Counted from the stretch's first letter, positions 35,655-47,425 are shown. The stretch is 64,000 nucleotides of DNA from Streptomyces sp. ICBB 8177 (GCF_003144095.1 NZ_NSKH01000018.1:2013541-2077540), one strand, 5' to 3'. Numbers and translations are program-made. The notes: generated by a model from the letters alone, not told the origin.

Positions 35655-37313
35655 CTGCGACCGCACCGGAATGCTCGTGAAGGTCGGGGTCGTCGGGGAC
35701 GGGTCCTGGAAGAAGTCGTTGCCCTTGTCGTCGACCACGATGAACGCCGGGAAGTCCTCGACCTCGATCCGCCAGACCGCCTCCATGCCCAGCTCCTCGT
35801 ACTCGACGACCTCGACCTTCTTGATGCAGTCCTGCGCCAGCCGCGCCGCCGGGCCGCCGATCGAGCCGAGGTAGAAGCCGCCGTGGGCCGCGCAGGCCTC
35901 GGTGACCTGCTGGGAGCGGTTGCCCTTGGCGAGCATCACCTTCGAGCCGCCCGCCGCCTGGAACTGCGCCACGTAGGAGTCCATGCGCCCGGCCGTGGTC
36001 GGGCCGAAGGAACCGGAGGCGTAGCCCTCGGGCGTCTTGGCCGGGCCCGCGTAGTACACCGGGTGGTCCTTGAGGTACTGCGGCATCTCCTCGCCCGCGT
36101 CCAGCCGCTCCTTGATCTTCGCGTGGGCGATGTCGCGGGCCACGACCAGCGGTCCGGTCAGCGACAGCCGGGTCTTGACCGGGTACTTCGTCAGCTCCGC
36201 GAGGACGGCGTCCATCGGCTGGTTGAGGTCGATCCGCACCACGTCGCCGTCGCCGGCCAGGTGCTCGTCGGTGGTGTCGGGCAGGAAGCGCGCCGGGTCG
36301 GTCTCCAGCTGTTCGAGGAAGACGCCCTCGGCGGTGATCTTCGCCAGCGCCTGCCGGTCCGCGGAGCAGGACACCGCGATCGCGACCGGGCAGGACGCGC
36401 CGTGCCGCGGCAGCCGCACCACCCGCACGTCGTGGCAGAAGTACTTGCCGCCGAACTGCGCGCCGATGCCGATCTTCTGCGTCAGCTCGAAGACCTTCTC
36501 CTCCAGCTCCTTGTCCCGGAAGCCGTGCCCGGCCGGCGAGCCCTCCGACGGCAGCTCGTCCAGGTAGTGCGCGGAGGCGTACTTCGCCGTCTTGAGCGCG
36601 TACTCGGCGCTGGTGCCGCCGACCACGATCGCCAGGTGGTACGGCGGGCAGGCGGCGGTGCCCAGCGAGCGGATCTTCTCCTCAAGGAACCGCATCATCG
36701 ACGCCTCGTTGAGGACCGCCTTGGTCTCCTGGAAGAGGAACGACTTGTTGGCGCTGCCGCCGCCCTTCGCCATGAACAGGAACTTGTACGCGCCGCCGTC
36801 GGTCGCGTACAGCTCGATCTGGGCGGGCAGGTTGGAGCCGGTGTTCTTCTCGTCCCACATCGTCAGCGGCGCCATCTGCGAGTAGCGCAGGTTCAGCTTG
36901 GTGTACGCGTCGAACACGCCGCGCGAGAGGGCCTCCTCGTCGCCGCCGGAGGTCAGCACGTTCTGCCCGCGCTTGCCCATCACGATCGCGGTGCCGGTGT
37001 CCTGGCACATCGGCAGCACGCCCGCCGCCGCGATGTTGGCGTTCTTCAGCAGGTCCAGCGCCACGAACTTGTCGTTGGGCGAGGCCTGCGGGTCGTCCAG
37101 GATGCGGCGCAGCTGGGCGAGGTGGGACGGGCGAAGGTAGTGCGCGATGTCGTGCATCGCCTCGGCGGCCAGCTTGCGCAGCGCCTCCGGCTCGACCTTG
37201 AGGAACGTGCGGCCGTCGGCCTCGAAGGTGCTCACGCCCTCGGAGGTCACCAGGCGGTACGAGGTGGTGTCCTCGCCCAGCGGAAGCAGATCCGTGTAGG
37301 TGAACTCAGGCAT
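35649..37313 (-). CDS. fumarate hydratase, class I (4Fe-4S)
   Basis: 554 aa iron-sulfur fumarase. Cluster-type cysteines occur in [31 protein letters not shown] and AVSCSADR-type segments; [11 protein letters not shown] and [21 protein letters not shown] are class I signatures. The C-terminal beta domain has [11 protein letters not shown] and [10 protein letters not shown]. Oxygen-labile class, complementing fumC. Confidence 0.95.
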   Translation of the reverse strand: MPEFTYTDLLPLGEDTTSYRLVTSEGVSTFEADGRTFLKVEPEALRKLAAEAMHDIAHYLRPSHLAQLRRILDDPQASPNDKFVALDLLKNANIAAAGVLPMCQDTGTAIVMGKRGQNVLTSGGDEEALSRGVFDAYTKLNLRYSQMAPLTMWDEKNTGSNLPAQIELYATDGGAYKFLFMAKGGGSANKSFLFQETKAVLNEASMMRFLEEKIRSLGTAACPPYHLAIVVGGTSAEYALKTAKYASAHYLDELPSEGSPAGHGFRDKELEEKVFELTQKIGIGAQFGGKYFCHDVRVVRLPRHGASCPVAIAVSCSADRQALAKITAEGVFLEQLETDPARFLPDTTDEHLAGDGDVVRIDLNQPMDAVLAELTKYPVKTRLSLTGPLVVARDIAHAKIKERLDAGEEMPQYLKDHPVYYAGPAKTPEGYASGSFGPTTAGRMDSYVAQFQAAGGSKVMLAKGNRSQQVTEACAAHGGFYLGSIGGPAARLAQDCIKKVEVVEYEELGMEAVWRIEVEDFPAFIVVDDKGNDFFQDPSPTTPTFTSIPVRSQG

Positions 37314-37467
37314 GGTCGGCGGTCCTCACTCGGCAGCGTTGACGAAGCCCGACAAGCGTAGAACGGTCCGGTGGCGACCGGGAAAGCGAGGTGGGGCTCA
37401 CCAGTCGTCCCGCCCGCGCCCGCGACAGCTCTGGTCACGATCTATCGCGTTTGGCTATCGTGGGCCC

Positions 37468-38181
37468 GTGGACGAGTCGTCGCTCCAGAAGCGAGAGCAG
37501 CAGCCCAGCAAGCCCGTGCCCCGGCCGGTCGCCGAGGCGGACCTCCGTGCCTCCGACGCCGACCGCGACCGCGTCGCCGAGATCCTCCGCGAGGCGCTCG
37601 CCGAGGGCAGGCTGACCCACGAGGAGCACGCGGAGCGGATCGACGCCGCCTACTCCGCTCGCACCGTGGGCGCGTTGGAGCCGCTGGTCCGCGACCTGCC
37701 CGCGCACCAGCGGCAGGCCGCGCCCCGCCCGGCGCCGGCGCCCCGGCCGTCGGCCGCCGAGCCGACGAGCGACGAGGGCGTGCAGAGCCTGGTCGCGGTC
37801 TTCGGCGGCGCCACCCGCAAGGGCCGCTGGCGGGTGGGCCGCCGCACCAACGCGTTCGCCTGCTTCGGCGGCGTCGAGATCGACCTGACCGAGGCCGTCT
37901 TCGACCGCCGCGAGACGGTGATCCACACACTCGCGGTCTTCGGCGGCACGGACATCAAGGTGCCGGAGAACGTCACCCTGCGCTGCACCGGCACCGGCGT
38001 CTTCGGCGGCTTCGACGTCGAAACCCACGAGTCGCCCGACCCGGACGCCCCGGTCGTGGTGATCACCGGGGCCGCGCTGTTCGGCGGGGTGAGCGCCAAG
38101 CGCAAGAAGGGCAAGCGGCTCAAGGCGTGGGGCCGCGAGGAGACCGGCCGCGAGGAGACCGGCGGGGACGCGCGGATCTGA
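37468..38181 (+). CDS. DUF1707/LiaF-like protein
   Basis: 237 aa, no transmembrane segment. The N-terminal DUF1707 domain (LRASDADRDRVAEILREALAEGRLTHEEHAERIDAAYSART) is followed by a Pro/Ala linker and a LiaF-like beta domain with repeated FGG turns (AVFGGATRKGRWRV, CFGGVEIDL, VFGGTDIKVP). Linked to envelope-stress sensing in other bacteria. GTG preceded by TATCGT and 6 nt, without ribosome site: leaderless. The tail repeats GREET. Confidence 0.86.
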   Translation: MDESSLQKREQQPSKPVPRPVAEADLRASDADRDRVAEILREALAEGRLTHEEHAERIDAAYSARTVGALEPLVRDLPAHQRQAAPRPAPAPRPSAAEPTSDEGVQSLVAVFGGATRKGRWRVGRRTNAFACFGGVEIDLTEAVFDRRETVIHTLAVFGGTDIKVPENVTLRCTGTGVFGGFDVETHESPDPDAPVVVITGAALFGGVSAKRKKGKRLKAWGREETGREETGGDARI

Positions 38182-38535
38182 CGGCGGCCCCTGATCGCGG
38201 CCTGTGACGGCGGCCTGTGACGGCGGCTTGTGGCGGTGGCGTCAGACGGTTGCGTTCGACGACGGCGTTCGACGAGGCCGTTCGCCAGACGGCGCCTGAC
38301 GACTGCGCCACGGGTGGTTGGCGAGGCGGCCAACGCCGGTGGAACGGCGCGGAGTTGGCCCGCGCGCGGGCCCGCGCGCCATGGCTTGCGTACTCTCCGC
38401 ATGAAAGAGCGCACAGCGGGTAAGGCTTCGTGCACGTCTCTCGTGCGGCTGGGCGGGGAGAAACGGACGATGACAGCCGTGCGCAGCGGCGGGCAAGGGT
38501 GAACACAACGCCGAAGCCGTCGTCAGGAGTACCCC
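38182..38535 (+). promoter_or_regulatory. intergenic region with whiB-like promoter and leader hairpin
   Basis: No gene is recognised in these 354 bp. 38198-38238 holds about three copies of a 13-bp GGCGGCCTGTGAC-like repeat. A -10-like TACTCT (38391-38396) would start transcription near 38401. The leader contains GCACG-TCTCT-CGTGC (38432-38446). A 33-residue ORF at 38401-38502 lacks a ribosome site. Confidence 0.45.
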
Positions 38536-38889
38536 GTGCTGCAACCGATCGAGCCCCTCAGGGACGCGACCACGCCCTCGTATCGTCACCACCGGGATCT
38601 GGCCGGCCCGTGGCACGCCGAGGCGGCGTGCAGGCGTGACGAGGCGGGGATGTTCTTCGCCCCGTCGAAGGAGCCGACCGCGGCGCGGCTGTCCCGTGAG
38701 GAGGCCGCGAAGCAGGTCTGCGCACGCTGCCCGGTGATGCTCGAATGCCGGGAACACGCCCTGCTCCAGCCCGAGCCGTACGGAGTGTGGGGCGGGCTGA
38801 CCGCCGCGGAGCGCCGGGTCGTGCTGGCCCGCCGCCGCCGCAGGGACGCCGAACTCCAGCGCACCGCACAGGTCGCGGCGGTCGGCTGA
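38536..38889 (+). CDS. wblI: WhiB-like iron-sulfur regulator
   Basis: 117 aa. Four cluster cysteines, in WHAEAACRRDEAGMFF, QVCARCPVMLEC (CxxCx5C), then the GVWGG turn and a basic C-terminal tail (RRVVLARRRRRDAEL). Wbl proteins bind a 4Fe-4S cluster and work with sigma factors. The position beside glpX and the fumarase suggests wblI, from memory. GTG with AGGAG 6 nt before. Confidence 0.88.
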   Translation: MLQPIEPLRDATTPSYRHHRDLAGPWHAEAACRRDEAGMFFAPSKEPTAARLSREEAAKQVCARCPVMLECREHALLQPEPYGVWGGLTAAERRVVLARRRRRDAELQRTAQVAAVG

Positions 38890-38919
38890 GCCGCGCCGCG
38901 GGCAGACCGCGCACCAGCG

Positions 38920-38968
38920 CCACGGGCAGGGGCCCCGCCGTCACATGCGGCGGGGCCCCTGCCCGTGG
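38920..38968. terminator. strong bidirectional terminator
   Basis: A perfect 21-bp stem (38920-38940 with 38948-38968), 7-nt loop, between the convergent wbl and glpX genes. Confidence 0.9.
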
Positions 38969-39002
38969 TGTGCCGTGCGAGCGGCGCCGGCAGGAGGGTC
39001 GC

Positions 39003-40037
39003 TCAGCGCGCGCGGTCGAAGTCGATCGCGCTGTACGCGCGCAGCTTGGAGAGCCGGTGCGTGGAGTCGATCTGCCGGATCGTGCCCGACTTGGAGCGCA
39101 TGACCAGCGACGAGGTGGTCGCCGTCTCCGCCTTGTAGCGCACGCCGCGCAGCAGTTCGCCGTCGGTGATGCCGGTGGCGACGAAGAACACGTTGTCGCC
39201 CCGGACCAGGTCGTCGGTGAGCAGGACGCGGTCCAGGTCGTGGCCCGCGTCGATCGCGCGCTGCCGCTCGGCGTCGTCCTTCGGCCACAGCTTGCCCTGG
39301 ATCGTGCCGCCCAGGCACTTCATCGCACAGGCCGCGATGATGCCCTCGGGGGTGCCGCCGACGCCGAGCAGCAGGTCCACGCCGGTGCCCTCGCGGCAGG
39401 CCATGATGGCGCCGGCCACGTCGCCGTCCGAGATGAACTTGATGCGCGCGCCGGTCTCCCGGATCTCCCGGACCAGGCCGTCGTGGCGCGGCCGGTCCAG
39501 CACGACCACGGTGACGTCCTCGGGCGAGCTGTTCTTCGCCTTGGCGACCCTGCGGATGTTGACGGACGCGGGCGCGGTGATGTCCACGTAGTCCGCGGCC
39601 TCCGGGCCGGTGACCAGCTTGTCCATGTAGAAGACGGCGGACGGGTCGTACATCGCGCCGCGCTCGGCGACCGCGAGCACCGAGACCGCGTTGGGCATGC
39701 CCTTGGCGTTCAGGGTGGTGCCGTCGATCGGGTCGACCGCCACGTCGCACTCGGGGCCCGAGCCGTCGCCGACCTGCTCCCCGTTGAAGAGCATGGGCGC
39801 CTCGTCCTTCTCGCCCTCGCCGATCACCACCACGCCGTTCATCGACACGGTGTGGACCAGGGTGCGCATGGCCTTGACGGCCGCGCCGTCGGCGCCGTTC
39901 TTGTCGCCGCGGCCGACCCAGCGACCGGCGGCCATGGCGGCGGCCTCGGTCACCCGGACCAGTTCGAGGGCGAGGTTGCGGTCGGGAGCCTCGGGGCTGA
40001 CTTCGAGCGGGGGCGGCAAGTGGTGGTGCTCGGTCAT
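39003..40037 (-). CDS. glpX: class II fructose-1,6-bisphosphatase
   Basis: 344 aa gluconeogenic phosphatase. Metal/substrate motifs [13 protein letters not shown] and [12 protein letters not shown], then [12 protein letters not shown] and [12 protein letters not shown]. The ATG follows AAGGTG; a longer in-frame extension to 40235 reads as nonsense and is rejected. Confidence 0.96.
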   Translation of the reverse strand: MTEHHHLPPPLEVSPEAPDRNLALELVRVTEAAAMAAGRWVGRGDKNGADGAAVKAMRTLVHTVSMNGVVVIGEGEKDEAPMLFNGEQVGDGSGPECDVAVDPIDGTTLNAKGMPNAVSVLAVAERGAMYDPSAVFYMDKLVTGPEAADYVDITAPASVNIRRVAKAKNSSPEDVTVVVLDRPRHDGLVREIRETGARIKFISDGDVAGAIMACREGTGVDLLLGVGGTPEGIIAACAMKCLGGTIQGKLWPKDDAERQRAIDAGHDLDRVLLTDDLVRGDNVFFVATGITDGELLRGVRYKAETATTSSLVMRSKSGTIRQIDSTHRLSKLRAYSAIDFDRAR

Positions 40038-40252
40038 CGGAGCGCACCTTTCTGTACGGCGACGGCCGGAAGAGGAGGGTGATGTGACTTTATCGGTCGC
40101 GCGCCGGTCTGAGCAGAGGGCCCTACACATGAGCACCGCTACCCGCCATCGGCCGCCGCTACCCGCCCCGCCGGGCCCGGCCGCCCGCCTGACCCGCCGC
40201 CACCCGGGACCCCTGGCACGAGCCGCCGACGCCATGGGGGACGATAGGGGGC

Positions 40253-40768
40253 GTGGCAGGTATGCGTGGCAAGCAGACAGTGCGGGACATGATGCTCTCG
40301 ATCCTGGTCATGGGCGTCGTCGTGGCGGGTCTCTACATCTTCCTGCCGCACGGCGGGACCGACCCGGTGAAGACCGTGAGCTACAACGTCGAGCTGGGCC
40401 AGGCGCGGCACGCCGCGCCCTACCCGGTGGCCGCCCCCGAGGGGCTGCCGAAGCAGTGGCGGGCGACCTCGGTGACGTACGACGGCTCCGACCCCAGGGC
40501 GAGCGTCTGGCACCTGGGCTTCATCGACCCGCAGGGGCAGTACGCCTCGGTCGACCAGACCAACGGGGCGGCCGGAGCGTTCATCTCCACGACCACCCAG
40601 CAGTCCACCCGGCACGGTACGCAGACCGTCGCCGGGCAGACCTGGGAGCGCTTCACCGGTGGCCGCTACCAGGCGCTGGCCCGCACCGAGCACGGGGTGA
40701 CCACGGTGGTGGACGGCACCGCGCCGTTCAGCCAGCTCGCGGAGCTGGCCGCCGCGCTGCGGACCTGA
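40253..40768 (+). CDS. DUF4245 membrane-anchored protein
   Basis: 171 aa. One N-terminal transmembrane helix (about 12-32), then an extracytoplasmic domain ([42 protein letters not shown]), typical of actinobacterial DUF4245. GACGAT and 7 nt precede the GTG, so leaderless initiation is possible; ATG at 40262 is the alternative. Confidence 0.85.
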   Translation: MAGMRGKQTVRDMMLSILVMGVVVAGLYIFLPHGGTDPVKTVSYNVELGQARHAAPYPVAAPEGLPKQWRATSVTYDGSDPRASVWHLGFIDPQGQYASVDQTNGAAGAFISTTTQQSTRHGTQTVAGQTWERFTGGRYQALARTEHGVTTVVDGTAPFSQLAELAAALRT

Positions 40769-40809
40769 CGCGGCGGCCGTGCTCACGCCGTTGAGCAGGC
40801 CCGGCGAGG

Positions 40810-41403
40810 TCAGACGGTGGTGACGACCTCGTCGTACTCCAGGCGCGGGGAGCGCGGGCGGAACGCGTCGTCGCCGGGCTTGCCGATGTTGACCACGGCC
40901 AGCACCGAGTGCTCGCCGTCGGCGAAGAACTCCTTGTTGACGCCCTCGGCGTCGTAGCCGGTCATCGGGCCGGCGGCCAGACCCGCGGCGCGCACGCCGA
41001 CGATGAAGTAACCGACCTGGAGCGCGGCGTTGAACGCGGCCGAGCGCTCGCGGACCGCGCGCTCGGCGAAGAAGGCGTCCTTGGCCTGCGGGAAGTGCGG
41101 GAAGAGCTTCGGCAGCTCCTCGTGGAACTCGTTGTCGGCGGCCAGGATCGCGGTCAGCGGGGCGGCGGCGGTCTTCGCCCGGTTGCCCTCGGACATGTGG
41201 CCGAGCAGGCGCTCGCGGGCCTCGGCGGACCGCACCAGCACGACCCGCAGCGGGGACTGGTTGAACGCGGTCGGCGCGTACTTGACCAGGTCGTACACGG
41301 CCTTCACCTGCTCGTCGGTCACCGGCTCGTCGGTGAAGGTGTTGGCGGTGTGGGCCTCGCGGAACAGCAGGTCCTGGGCAGCGGGGTCGAGAATCAGCGA
41401 CAT
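40810..41403 (-). CDS. nitroreductase-family malonic semialdehyde reductase-like protein
   Basis: 197 aa FMN-dependent reductase of the RutE/HadB group: FREAHTANTFTDEPVTDEQ, YAPTAFNQSPLRVVLV, FNAALQVGYFIVGVRAAGLAAGPMTGYD, VLAVVNIGKPG. The ATG used starts at the family's usual place; the open frame continues to 41466 without support. AACTT-N6-AAGTT (41473-41488) upstream may be an operator. Confidence 0.88.
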   Translation of the reverse strand: MSLILDPAAQDLLFREAHTANTFTDEPVTDEQVKAVYDLVKYAPTAFNQSPLRVVLVRSAEARERLLGHMSEGNRAKTAAAPLTAILAADNEFHEELPKLFPHFPQAKDAFFAERAVRERSAAFNAALQVGYFIVGVRAAGLAAGPMTGYDAEGVNKEFFADGEHSVLAVVNIGKPGDDAFRPRSPRLEYDEVVTTV

Positions 41404-41625
41404 ATCCGGACAACCTCGGGGATATCGGACGACGCGGGGACGCGCGTGGTCGACGGGCAGTGTCACCCGGACAACTTGCCTGAAAGTTCAACCATTCCTG
41501 AATCGGGTGTGACGCGCGCCACGACGGGCGAATACGCGCCAACCGCGAGGGGGCGGGCGCGGGGACGCGCCCCCGGTCGCGCGTCTACGTCGGGCGTCTT
41601 ACGGCGACGGCGCCTCGGCCGTGTC

Positions 41626-41901
41626 CTACGGCGACGGCGCGTCGCCCTCGTTCGGCCCGCCGTCTTCGGCGCCTGTCCCCTTCTCGCCGTCCTGCCCGGC
41701 CAGCGCCGCGTCCAGCCGGGCGCGGGCGCCGTCCAGCCAGCGGCGGCACACCCGGGCCAGCTCCTCGCCGCGCTCCCACAGGGCGAGCGACTCCTCCAGG
41801 GTCGAGCCGCCCGCCTCCAGCCGCCGCACGACGTCGATCAGCTCGTCGCGCGCCTGCTCGTACCCCAGCGTGTCCTGCTCCGCCGTGTCCTGATCTGCCA
41901 T
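41626..41901 (-). CDS. xseB: exodeoxyribonuclease VII small subunit
   Basis: 91 aa. The XseB core [36 protein letters not shown] is complete; the C-terminal ~25 residues are acidic and disordered. It follows xseA by 9 bp. The two subunits degrade single-stranded DNA. Confidence 0.95.
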   Translation of the reverse strand: MADQDTAEQDTLGYEQARDELIDVVRRLEAGGSTLEESLALWERGEELARVCRRWLDGARARLDAALAGQDGEKGTGAEDGGPNEGDAPSP

Positions 41902-41910
41902 GGCGCCAGC

Positions 41911-43137
41911 CTAGGCGGAGGGTCCGACATCGCCGGTCACGCGGACCGCGAACTCGCCCTCGGCCACCCGCGCCCGCAGCGCGTCGCCGTCCGTCACCTC
42001 GCCGGGCGCCCGCACCACCGAGCCGTCCTCCCGCTGGAGCACCGCGTACCCGCGCCGCAGCGTCGCCGCGGGGGACAGGGCGACGACCCGGGCCAGGGTG
42101 TGCGCCAGGTCGGCGTCCGCGCGGTCCAGCAGATGACCCAGGGTGCGCCGGGCGCGCTCGGTGAGGGCGGCGACCCGCTCCTCGCGCTCCTCGACCATCA
42201 GGTGCGGCCGCTCCATGCAGGGCCTGCTCAGCGCCGCGCGCAGGCCGCGCTCCTCGCGGTCCAGCAGGTGCGTCACGGTGCGCAGGGCCCGGCCGGTCAG
42301 CAGCCGGATGCGCTGCTGCTCCTCGCCGACGTCCGGCACGATCTTCTTCGCCGCGTCGGTCGGGGTGGACGCGCGCAGGTCGGCGACGAGGTCCAGCAGC
42401 GGCGAGTCGGGTTCGTGGCCGATCGCGGAGACCACCGGCGTGCGGCAGCCCGCCACCGTACGGATCAGCTCCTCGTCGGAGAACGGCAGCAGGTCCTCCA
42501 CGCTGCCGCCGCCGCGCGCCACCACGATCACGTCCACCTCGGGCAGCGCGTCCAGCTCCCGCACCGCCTCGACGACCTTCGGCACCGCGTACGCGCCCTG
42601 CACGGGCACGTTGCGCACCTCGAAGCGGACGGCGGGCCAGCGCAGCCGCGCGTTCTCCAGCACGTCGTGCTCCGCGGCCGAGGCGCGACCGCAGACCAGG
42701 CCGATCAGCTGCGGCAGGAACGGCAGCGGCTTCTTGCGCTCCAGCGCGAACAGCCCCTCCGCCGCCAGCGACTTCTTCAGCCGCTCCAGCCGGGCCAGCA
42801 GCTCGCCGACGCCCACCGGACGTATCTCGACGGCGCGCAGCGACAGCTGACCGCGCGGCGCGTACCACTCGGGCTTGGCGTGCACCACGACCCGGGCGCC
42901 CTCGCTGACCACGTCGGCGACCGCCTCGAAGACGGCACGGAAGCAGGTCACGCTGATCGACACGTCGCGCGAGGGGTCGCGCAGCGTCAGGAAGACCACT
43001 CCGGCGCCGGGGCGCCGCGAGAGCTGGGTGATCTGCCCCTCCACCCAGACCGCGCCCAGCCGGTCGATCCACCCTCCGATCAGCCGCGACACCTCGCCGA
43101 CCGGGATCGGCGCTTCCGCGGACGTGGTGACAGCCAT
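41911..43137 (-). CDS. xseA: exodeoxyribonuclease VII large subunit
   Basis: 408 aa. N-terminal OB fold ([25 protein letters not shown]), catalytic part with [54 protein letters not shown] and [20 protein letters not shown], then a coiled coil and the C-terminal segment. Stand-alone xseA-xseB operon. Confidence 0.96.
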   Translation of the reverse strand: MAVTTSAEAPIPVGEVSRLIGGWIDRLGAVWVEGQITQLSRRPGAGVVFLTLRDPSRDVSISVTCFRAVFEAVADVVSEGARVVVHAKPEWYAPRGQLSLRAVEIRPVGVGELLARLERLKKSLAAEGLFALERKKPLPFLPQLIGLVCGRASAAEHDVLENARLRWPAVRFEVRNVPVQGAYAVPKVVEAVRELDALPEVDVIVVARGGGSVEDLLPFSDEELIRTVAGCRTPVVSAIGHEPDSPLLDLVADLRASTPTDAAKKIVPDVGEEQQRIRLLTGRALRTVTHLLDREERGLRAALSRPCMERPHLMVEEREERVAALTERARRTLGHLLDRADADLAHTLARVVALSPAATLRRGYAVLQREDGSVVRAPGEVTDGDALRARVAEGEFAVRVTGDVGPSA

Positions 43138-43372
43138 ACGGGGAGGTTAGCGGCCGGCAGTGACAACGGAGGTCAGGGCGGGGGCCCGCCCGAAGGGGAC
43201 GAGCGGCGGCGGGGCGGGCGACTTCGGGGGCCGGCGTGTGCACCAACGCGGGCGCCTCCGGGGCGGCGCGGGCACCAAGGCGGGGGACTTCGAGGGCGGC
43301 GCGGCGGCAAGGAGGGGGACTTCCGCGTGTCCCACGCCCGGTTCCTCCTGCTTGCGCCCCTACGTTGGTGGG

Positions 43373-44005
43373 GTGGAGCAACCGCGCACGCGTACCCCGA
43401 ACCCGTCCGGCACCTCCGGCGCGCCCCGTCCCGCGGCGGCCGACGCCCGGCCCAGGCTGCCGCGCCCGGCGGCGCCCCGGTCGGACCGGACCCGCCGTTC
43501 ACCGCGCGCCGAGGCACCGCACGCGGCCCGGGCCCGGCGCGCCCCGGCCGCACGCGGCGCCGCCGGCCCCGGCGAGCGGCTGGGCAGGCTGGTCCGCCCG
43601 GACGCCAAGCTCACCGGCTTCGGCGCGGGCGTCGTCATCGGCGTGCTGACGCTGCTGGGCGGGGCGGTCAACGTGCTCTTCGCCGCCCAGCCCGGCGCGT
43701 TCTTCGGCGTGGTCTTCGTGCTGGCCTCCGTCGCGGGGGCGCTGTGGGTGCGGCGCGCCGACCTGGCCGCCGCGCCGGTCAGCGCGCCGATCGCGTTCGC
43801 CGTGGCGCTGGTGATCACCGGCGACGACGGGGGCGGCGGCCTGCTGGCGCACGCGGCGGCCACGGTCGCGGGACTCGCGGAGCGCACCGGCTGGCTCTAC
43901 ACCGGAACCCTGCTGTCGGCGGCGGTCGCCGCGGCCCGCCACCTCGGCGAACGGCCGACGGAGGGGGCGGCGGCGCGGCGGGCGCGGAGGCGGGAGCAGC
44001 GGTAG
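43373..44005 (+). CDS. DUF6542-type membrane protein
   Basis: 210 aa. A ~80-residue Arg/Pro/Ala-rich cytoplasmic tail leads to about four transmembrane helices (LTGFGAGVVIGVLTLLGGAVNVL onward) and a basic end. TACGTT (43361-43366), a 6-nt gap and GTG point to leaderless mRNA. Divergent from xseA; function unknown. The 235-bp gap before it holds imperfect GGGGACTTC-containing repeats. Confidence 0.75.
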   Translation: MEQPRTRTPNPSGTSGAPRPAAADARPRLPRPAAPRSDRTRRSPRAEAPHAARARRAPAARGAAGPGERLGRLVRPDAKLTGFGAGVVIGVLTLLGGAVNVLFAAQPGAFFGVVFVLASVAGALWVRRADLAAAPVSAPIAFAVALVITGDDGGGGLLAHAAATVAGLAERTGWLYTGTLLSAAVAAARHLGERPTEGAAARRARRREQR

Positions 44006-44039
44006 CCGCCCCGGGCCTCCGCGGCCGGGGCCTGCGGGA

Positions 44040-44891
44040 TCAGGCCCCCGCGTTCGGAGGGGTCGCCGCGTTCGGCGTCGTGGCGGCGTTCGCGGCCAGG
44101 GGCGCGTGCGCGGTGCTCGTCGCGTCCGCCGTGCTCGTCGCGTTCGCCCGCAGGGAGGCGGCCATCGCGGCGCCGACGATGCCCGCGTTGTTCTGGAGCT
44201 CGGCGGGCACCAGGTCGGCCCTGACGCCCTCGATCAGCGGCAGGAACTTGTCCGCCTTGCGGCTCACCCCGCCGCCGATCACGAAGCGCTCGGGCGAGAA
44301 GAGCATCTCCACATGTGCCAGGTACTCCTGGACGCGCCGCGCCCAGTGCTTCCAGCTCAGGTCGTGGTCCTCCTTGGCGCGGGAGGACGCGCGGTGCTCG
44401 GCGTCGTGGCCGTTCAGCTCCAGGTGGCCCAGCTCGGTGTTGGGCAGCAGGCGCCCGCCGGTGAAGACCGCGCTGCCGATGCCGGTGCCGAACGTCAGCA
44501 CGATCACGGTGCCGTCGATGCCGCGCCCCGCGCCGAACGCCATCTCGGCGGTCCCGGCCGCGTCGGCGTCGTTGATGAGGGTGACCGGCAGGCCCAGCTC
44601 ACGGGTGAGCAGGGTGGTCGCGTCCAGCCCGACCCAGTCGCGGTGCATGTTGGCGGCCGTACGGGTCACGCCGTCCGCGATCACCCCGGGGAACGTCACG
44701 CCGACCAGCCCCGTCCAGCCGAAGTGCCCGACGACCTCCTTGACGGCCGCGACCACCGTGTCGGGCTCCGAGGGGTGCGGGGTGAGGACCTTGTGCCGCT
44801 CCTGGGCCAGTTCACCGCGGGCGAGATCGACCGGCGCGCCCTTGATGCCGGAGCCGCCGATGTCCACGCCGAAGACTTGTCCGGAACTCAT
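44040..44891 (-). CDS. ppgK: polyphosphate glucokinase
   Basis: 283 aa ROK-family kinase phosphorylating glucose with polyphosphate or ATP. GVDIGGSGIKG (phosphate binding), VTFPGVIADGVTRTAANMHRDW, INDADAAGTAEMAFG, VLTFGTGIGSAVF, NTELGHLELNGHDAEH. The zinc-binding cysteines of other ROK proteins are absent, as usual for PpgK. The last ~35 residues are an Ala/Thr/Asn repeat (NATSTADATSTAH) not found in the enzyme core. Confidence 0.94.
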   Translation of the reverse strand: MSSGQVFGVDIGGSGIKGAPVDLARGELAQERHKVLTPHPSEPDTVVAAVKEVVGHFGWTGLVGVTFPGVIADGVTRTAANMHRDWVGLDATTLLTRELGLPVTLINDADAAGTAEMAFGAGRGIDGTVIVLTFGTGIGSAVFTGGRLLPNTELGHLELNGHDAEHRASSRAKEDHDLSWKHWARRVQEYLAHVEMLFSPERFVIGGGVSRKADKFLPLIEGVRADLVPAELQNNAGIVGAAMAASLRANATSTADATSTAHAPLAANAATTPNAATPPNAGA

Positions 44892-44991
44892 GCCCTCAAC
44901 CTACGGCCGTCAGGCGCGCCGGGCCCGCCGGACGGGACGGATACGGCGGTTCCGCCACGTACCCGTACGGTCCGGAGAACCCGGGCGGCCG

Positions 44992-46011
44992 TCAGGCGTC
45001 GTCGCGGCTGGAGGGGGACGAGGCGGCCGTGGTCCGCGTCCGCGAGGCCTCCGCTTCCGCGCGCAGGTCGCGGCGGAGTTCCTTCGGCAGCGAGAACTGG
45101 ATGCTCTCCTGGGCGGACGTCACCACCTCGACGTCCTCGTAACCGCGCTCGGCCAGCCACTCCAGCACGCCCTCGACCAGGATCTCCGGGACGGAGGCGC
45201 CGGAGGTCACGCCGACCGTGCTCACGCCGTCCAGCCAGGCCTCGTCGATCTCGTCGGCGAAGTCCACCAGATGGGCGTCCCGGGCGCCCGCCTGGAGGGC
45301 GACCTCCACCAGCCGCACCGAGTTGGAGGAGTTCTTCGAGCCGACCACGATCACCAGGTCGGCGTCCCCGCCGAGCTGCTTGACGGCCACCTGGCGGTTC
45401 TGCGTCGCGTAGCAGATGTCGTCGCTGGGCGGGCTGACCAGGGCGGGAAAGCGCTCCTTGAGCTTGTCGACGGTCTCCATCGTCTCGTCCACCGACAGCG
45501 TGGTCTGCGACAGCCAGACGAGCTTGTTCTCGTCGCGCACGGACAGCCCGGCGACGTCCTCGGGGCCGTCCACCAGGTGGATGCGCTCGGGGGCCTCGCC
45601 CATGGTGCCGATGACCTCCTCGTGGCCCTCGTGGCCGATGAGGAGGATGTCGTAGTCCTCGGAGGCGAAGCGCTTGGCCTCCTTGTGGACCTTGGTCACC
45701 AGCGGGCAGGTCGCGTCGATGGACGCCAGCCGCCGCTGCGCCGCCTCGTCGTGGACGACGGGGGCGACGCCGTGCGCGGAGAAGATGACGATGGCGCCCT
45801 CGGGCACCTCCTCCGTCTCGTCGACGAAGATCGCGCCCTTCTTCTCCAGGGTCTGCACGACGTATTTGTTGTGCACGATCTGCTTGCGCACGTAGACCGG
45901 CGCACCGTACTGCTCGAGGGCCTTCTCGACGGTGATCACGGCGCGATCCACGCCCGCGCAGTAGCCGCGGGGCGCGGCGAGCAGGACACGGCGGCGAGCT
46001 GAAGCAGTCAT
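44992..46011 (-). CDS. ispH: 4-hydroxy-3-methylbut-2-enyl diphosphate reductase
   Basis: About 339 aa, last MEP-pathway enzyme (HMBPP to IPP/DMAPP). The three Fe-S cysteines are in [24 protein letters not shown] and [27 protein letters not shown] and [12 protein letters not shown] are conserved. ATG at 46011 is favoured: TACGAT on the minus strand (46024-46019) stands 7 nt before it, leaving no leader. The upstream ATG (46020) overlaps that hexamer. Confidence 0.95.
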   Translation of the reverse strand: MTASARRRVLLAAPRGYCAGVDRAVITVEKALEQYGAPVYVRKQIVHNKYVVQTLEKKGAIFVDETEEVPEGAIVIFSAHGVAPVVHDEAAQRRLASIDATCPLVTKVHKEAKRFASEDYDILLIGHEGHEEVIGTMGEAPERIHLVDGPEDVAGLSVRDENKLVWLSQTTLSVDETMETVDKLKERFPALVSPPSDDICYATQNRQVAVKQLGGDADLVIVVGSKNSSNSVRLVEVALQAGARDAHLVDFADEIDEAWLDGVSTVGVTSGASVPEILVEGVLEWLAERGYEDVEVVTSAQESIQFSLPKELRRDLRAEAEASRTRTTAASSPSSRDDA

Positions 46012-46289
46012 GGCACCCATCGTACGGGCGTGATCCGGCCGGGGGAGGAGACGCGGGGTCGAGGGCGCGTTCGTCGGGAAGGCGGGGCGCGGGCCTCGGC
46101 GGCCGGGGCGTCAGCGGCGGGGTGGCGGGGCGTCGGTGGCGAGGTGGCGGGGTGTGCCGCTCCCGGACCTGCCGTGGCCCCCGCCGGAGCCCAGGCCCTT
46201 CCCCCGTCCGGAGCCCAGCTCCGCCCACCGCCCCAAGGCCCTAAACTGTGGCGTTGGTCCCCCATCCTCCTGCAACGGGAAGTCGTCAC

Positions 46290-47378
<1,089 letters not shown>

Positions 47379-47425
47379 TCGCGCGCTTACTGCGTGTTAG
47401 ACGCTGAGTCAAACATACACGTCAG

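Noticed and set aside
38401-38502. Leader peptide gene before the whiB-like gene
   Set aside because: ATG without ribosome site, uneven codon use and no recognisable attenuation residues.
39003-40235. Extended glpX start
   Set aside because: The extra 66 residues are low-complexity and precede a normal ATG with a ribosome site.
43140-43372. Repeat array or CRISPR-like element
   Set aside because: Only loose GGGGACTTC and GGCGGCGCGG similarities; no regular repeat-spacer pattern.
40909-46002. Very long plus-strand open frame (1697 codons)
   Set aside because: It is the antisense shadow of the nitroreductase, xseB, xseA, ppgK and ispH genes; the composition is Arg/Gly/Val-rich with no domain.
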